Shown piece by piece: positions 61,901 to 64,000 of a stretch of DNA of 64,000 nucleotides. The position numbers and the translations under genes are program-made. Position 1 is the first letter of the stretch. The number at the start of each line of letters is the position of its first letter. The notes beneath the pieces were generated by a model, which saw nothing but the letters and a program-made list of their open reading frames with translations, was not told where the DNA came from and did no database searches. The stretch comes from Gyrodactylus bullatarudis (lineage: Eukaryota > Platyhelminthes > Monogenea > Gyrodactylidea > Gyrodactylidae), in assembly GCA_012064415.1 (NCBI GenBank), contig SSNU01000075.1:1004686-1068685 (forward strand). Direction: 5' to 3'.

Positions 61901-63103
61901 TTACGAGAATCAAATTTATGCAAATAAACCCCAGGTCATCAGTCCGATTGTCATGTGTGGACCGAGGGGATTGGCATTCGAGAAACCGGTTCGTCTGACG
62001 ATGCCCAAACTCATTGAAGGTGTTGATCCTGCCTACAAACTGCTCCTCTTACATGGGTCTGCTGATTCTGCTTCAGACCAAGAGGTTGAATCTTTTAGTA
62101 AGTTCTCACACCTGTCCTTTAGTCTTGGAAAAGAAAGTCTATAAAAAGAACCATGTAGAAGAGAGTAGACTGAAGATTTTTTAAATGTCAAATATATGAT
62201 AACCTCTCGAACGACATTTTTCTCTTATCGGAGCTTCAATAGAAATGAGGTAAAAAATTAACCCGAAATGTCGTTCTAAGTTGAAATATACCCCCATTTT
62301 CAAGAGTCTCTTGATGGATCTGCTCATTGTTATACCTTGATCTGAATTAGCTATTCAACTTCTGTGGACTTCTAATAAGTTCAATAATTCCTATCAAAAA
62401 GGATCATGAATTTAAGAATTCTACTCCTTTCTAAAAAAGCTCAAATATCAATGGCATTCTTACGCTTAGCTAGCATATGATACACTGTAATAATACAGTA
62501 ATATTGGAAATCACGTTCCCTTGCTCATTTGAGAAAATTATAGAAAATTTAGGAGAGATTTTTTTTGTATATCAATGAAGCAAATTTTTTTTAAACTTAG
62601 GAAATTGAACCTCGACTCAGATCCATTTTTCATAACTTAGAACCATAAAATGTGGATTATCTTGTGGGTCTGTTGAGGAATGTTCTTCAAACCTAGCTTA
62701 AATTGAAGATCAATAAATTTCAATCTTCTTGTTCATGATCTATACCTTTTACTGACCAGAGTGACATTTTTCATCATTCAATCGAGTCAAAATGAAAGGG
62801 CTATTTTAAGGTCATATATTTAATGAAATACAATTGGTTAAAAATCAAGGGGTACTCTTTTCATTGAGTAATTCTTGTTGTACGCATCCAGTACTGTTTA
62901 TTCGTTACGAAATCCCCAAGCACGACGAAAATATAACGAAAAGAATTTTAGGCCTCTATGAAAATGGTGGTAATTGGCAAAATTGTGCAATATTCCTTAT
63001 TCAACAGTTTATCGATTGGTTAAGAGTGGTCGTGAATTCAATCTTCGAAGAGGAGGAAGAAATAATATTAAAAAATCGTAAGAAAAAGTTTAAAGCATTG
63101 TAA
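55989..63103 (+). CDS. TJP1: zonula occludens protein (ZO-1/TJP family)
   Basis: Exons 55989-56134, 56165-56584, 56625-56827, 56903-57153, 57323-57640, 58255-58575, 58756-59127, 59731-59956, 59992-60285 and 60373-60502 are phase-consistent. Then about 61499-61813 and 61872-62097. PDZ1 (LGLTISGG), PDZ2 (LGIELS), PDZ3 (GAGIRICGGNNVGIFV), SH3 (LFHIRAHYNYF), a GUK domain (REGIIPNKRRAID, RPIVIYGPFNE; kinase-dead as in MAGUKs), an acidic linker and a ZU5 domain (GGELILKEHQVKLTIPEGAL, PIVMCGPRGLAFEKPVRLTM). This is a junction scaffold under the membrane. The join 60502 to 61499 is not resolved in phase. The end is either 62144 by read-through or a spliced exon 62892-63103 (donor 62098, acceptor 62891, phase fits). 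Introns of 30, 40 and 35 nt occur. Confidence 0.92.
57641..58254 (+). other. ZO-1 intron, no feature
   Basis: 614 nt, AT-rich, GTGAGT..TTATAG ends, nothing else seen. Confidence 0.6.
59174..59688. mobile_element. palindromic element family F4 in ZO-1 intron, with 13-bp target duplication
   Basis: Arms of about 155 bp (59210-59365 and 59535-59690) are nearly perfect reverse complements. AGTCTCTTTTAAT occurs on both sides (59161-59173 and 59689-59701), which looks like a target duplication. Each arm holds CTGAAGAAGGTACTTGACTA, then TCTCAGTACCGAAACGTCTG: a CUGAAGA core, a 6-bp GGTACT/AGTACC hairpin and GAAAC, the layout seen at ends of Penelope-like elements. No coding frame. Confidence 0.8.
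60543..60750. repeat. family F4 relic, ZO-1 intron
   Basis: CACCTTCTTCAGTGGATGAG, GTAACCTG..ATCTCTTCAATTTT, CTAAGAACCTTAG and ACCGAAACGTCTGGAAG follow the 59174 element with many changes. Another relic is at about 44290-44440. Confidence 0.75.
60757..60864 (-). CDS. short open frame start, possibly a gene fragment
   Basis: Minus strand ATG 60864: MADEEFIKELFEENNDSKLN, then QADCGKDPQHMFKVSLKQFF before it runs into the family F4 relic. The composition looks coding, but there is no family match and no downstream exon. Antisense inside a ZO-1 intron. Confidence 0.2.
61290..61430. repeat. dispersed repeat family F3, copy 2
   Basis: AGAGATTGACCAACCACAAT, GAATACGCCCGAGATAAAGG and GTCATCATCTTCTTTCCTTA match 36530-36690. 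Confidence 0.6.
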
Positions 63104-64000
63104 ACTTTGGAGGAAATAATCCAAGAGTGACTGTTGTGATCATAAGCAAAGAATATTCGAAACATGGAGGGGACATTCCTAAGGCTGAATTCAACCTGCA
63201 TATCTTTGGAGGTAGCAGCTCAAAATGCTTAAAGAGAAGTATCATCATACTCAATTGATGAATGCACGAGGCACATTGAAATTTTTTTCAATTAATAATG
63301 AATCAGCCAGATTTACTTGAATAAAATCTCTCATTTTGAAATTATTGCATATAAACAAAGTCCGAGATACCATTAATTATACATCTGATATAAATACTAT
63401 TTGTACTTAACCTTCGTCCAATAACATTATGTACATATTGTATACTCTCACTTTGAAACGGAAAATTTCTCTTTGTGATTGGAAAAATTTCTCATTTTCG
63501 TCTGAAAAAGGTATAGATCACAATGATTTTTGGGAATATGTTGACAAAATATGTTGGAAAAATTCTGAGATATATTTTCAACCCTATATTTAAGAATTTG
63601 TGGCTATAATTTGATTTTAAAACCTGTTTCAGATTTCAGATGATTGAGATTACTTATTTCAAAAAGTCTTTATTTTTCTCCGTCATACATAATCACAGGA
63701 TGTGTCATCCCTTGTTGAATGCTCGTGTATAATGTAGGTGTGTGTGTGATGTACATTGATGAGTGAAAAGACTGTATTGATCTTCAAAGAAAATACCTCA
63801 ACAAACTCACAAGATAATCCATATTGAATGGTTCCAACTTGGAACTTTCAAGTCATGAAAAATGATTTGATACCCATTTTGATTCATTCCAGGTTTTCCC
63901 TTATGGCTCGCTTACACCTTATCATACATGATAGAATATCTCCAATCAGTTTTTTTACATCCTTTCAACCATGCGTGATCAGTCTTAATTTTTTATCAAA
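63104..64000. other. no gene seen at the right edge
   Basis: AT-rich non-coding DNA after the last possible ZO-1 exon; no repeat or open frame of note. Confidence 0.5.

Overview
This is animal nuclear DNA: AT-rich, with spliced genes, animal-specific families (ZO-1/TJP, KDEL receptor, GLMP, an ionotropic glutamate receptor relative) and a mixed transposon load (Penelope-like, LINE, mariner, piggyBac, hAT-type, foldback elements). The species cannot be read from the window. The most telling trait is intron size. Many introns are only 27-45 nt (27 in GLMP, 28 in the receptor, 29 in archease, 30 in ZO-1, 34 in KDELR, 36 in ELOF1, 45 in MLH1), next to a few kilobase-sized ones. Such tiny animal introns are best known from dicyemids and orthonectids, so a small-bodied or parasitic spiralian is my guess, no more.

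Layout. 1-510 is a broken Penelope-like element. 882-20825 (minus) holds three phase-compatible exons of an unrecognised large protein with a cysteine-rich start and a recent 300-bp coding duplication. The 16-kb intron between its first two exons is a transposon store: foldback repeats, piggyBac tail, mariners, and a SINE-like repeat with a hammerhead-ribozyme-like core. 21860-29723 is a dense housekeeping block: PRPF4B (-), archease (+), ELOF1 (-), TMEM128 (+), MLH1 (-), with divergent starts 128-168 bp apart and convergent ends 106-167 bp apart. 29954-39419 (minus) is a ten-exon ionotropic-receptor-like gene whose last two exons append an S1 RNA-binding domain of the polynucleotide-phosphorylase type directly after the last membrane helix.

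36.7-52.9 kb is a tandem array of an unrecognised intronless gene family (three long copies, several broken ones), reshaped by two segmental duplications, probable gene conversion and element insertions. 53343-55861 (minus) carries the KDEL receptor and GLMP, both secretory/lysosomal. GLMP shares a 127-bp divergent promoter region with ZO-1 (plus, 55989 to at least 62144), whose PDZ, SH3, GUK and ZU5 domains are all visible.

Exon coordinates were worked out by hand from splice signals and codon phase. Housekeeping identities are firm. The receptor-S1 fusion, the gene family and the ribozyme-like repeat are the parts most worth checking.
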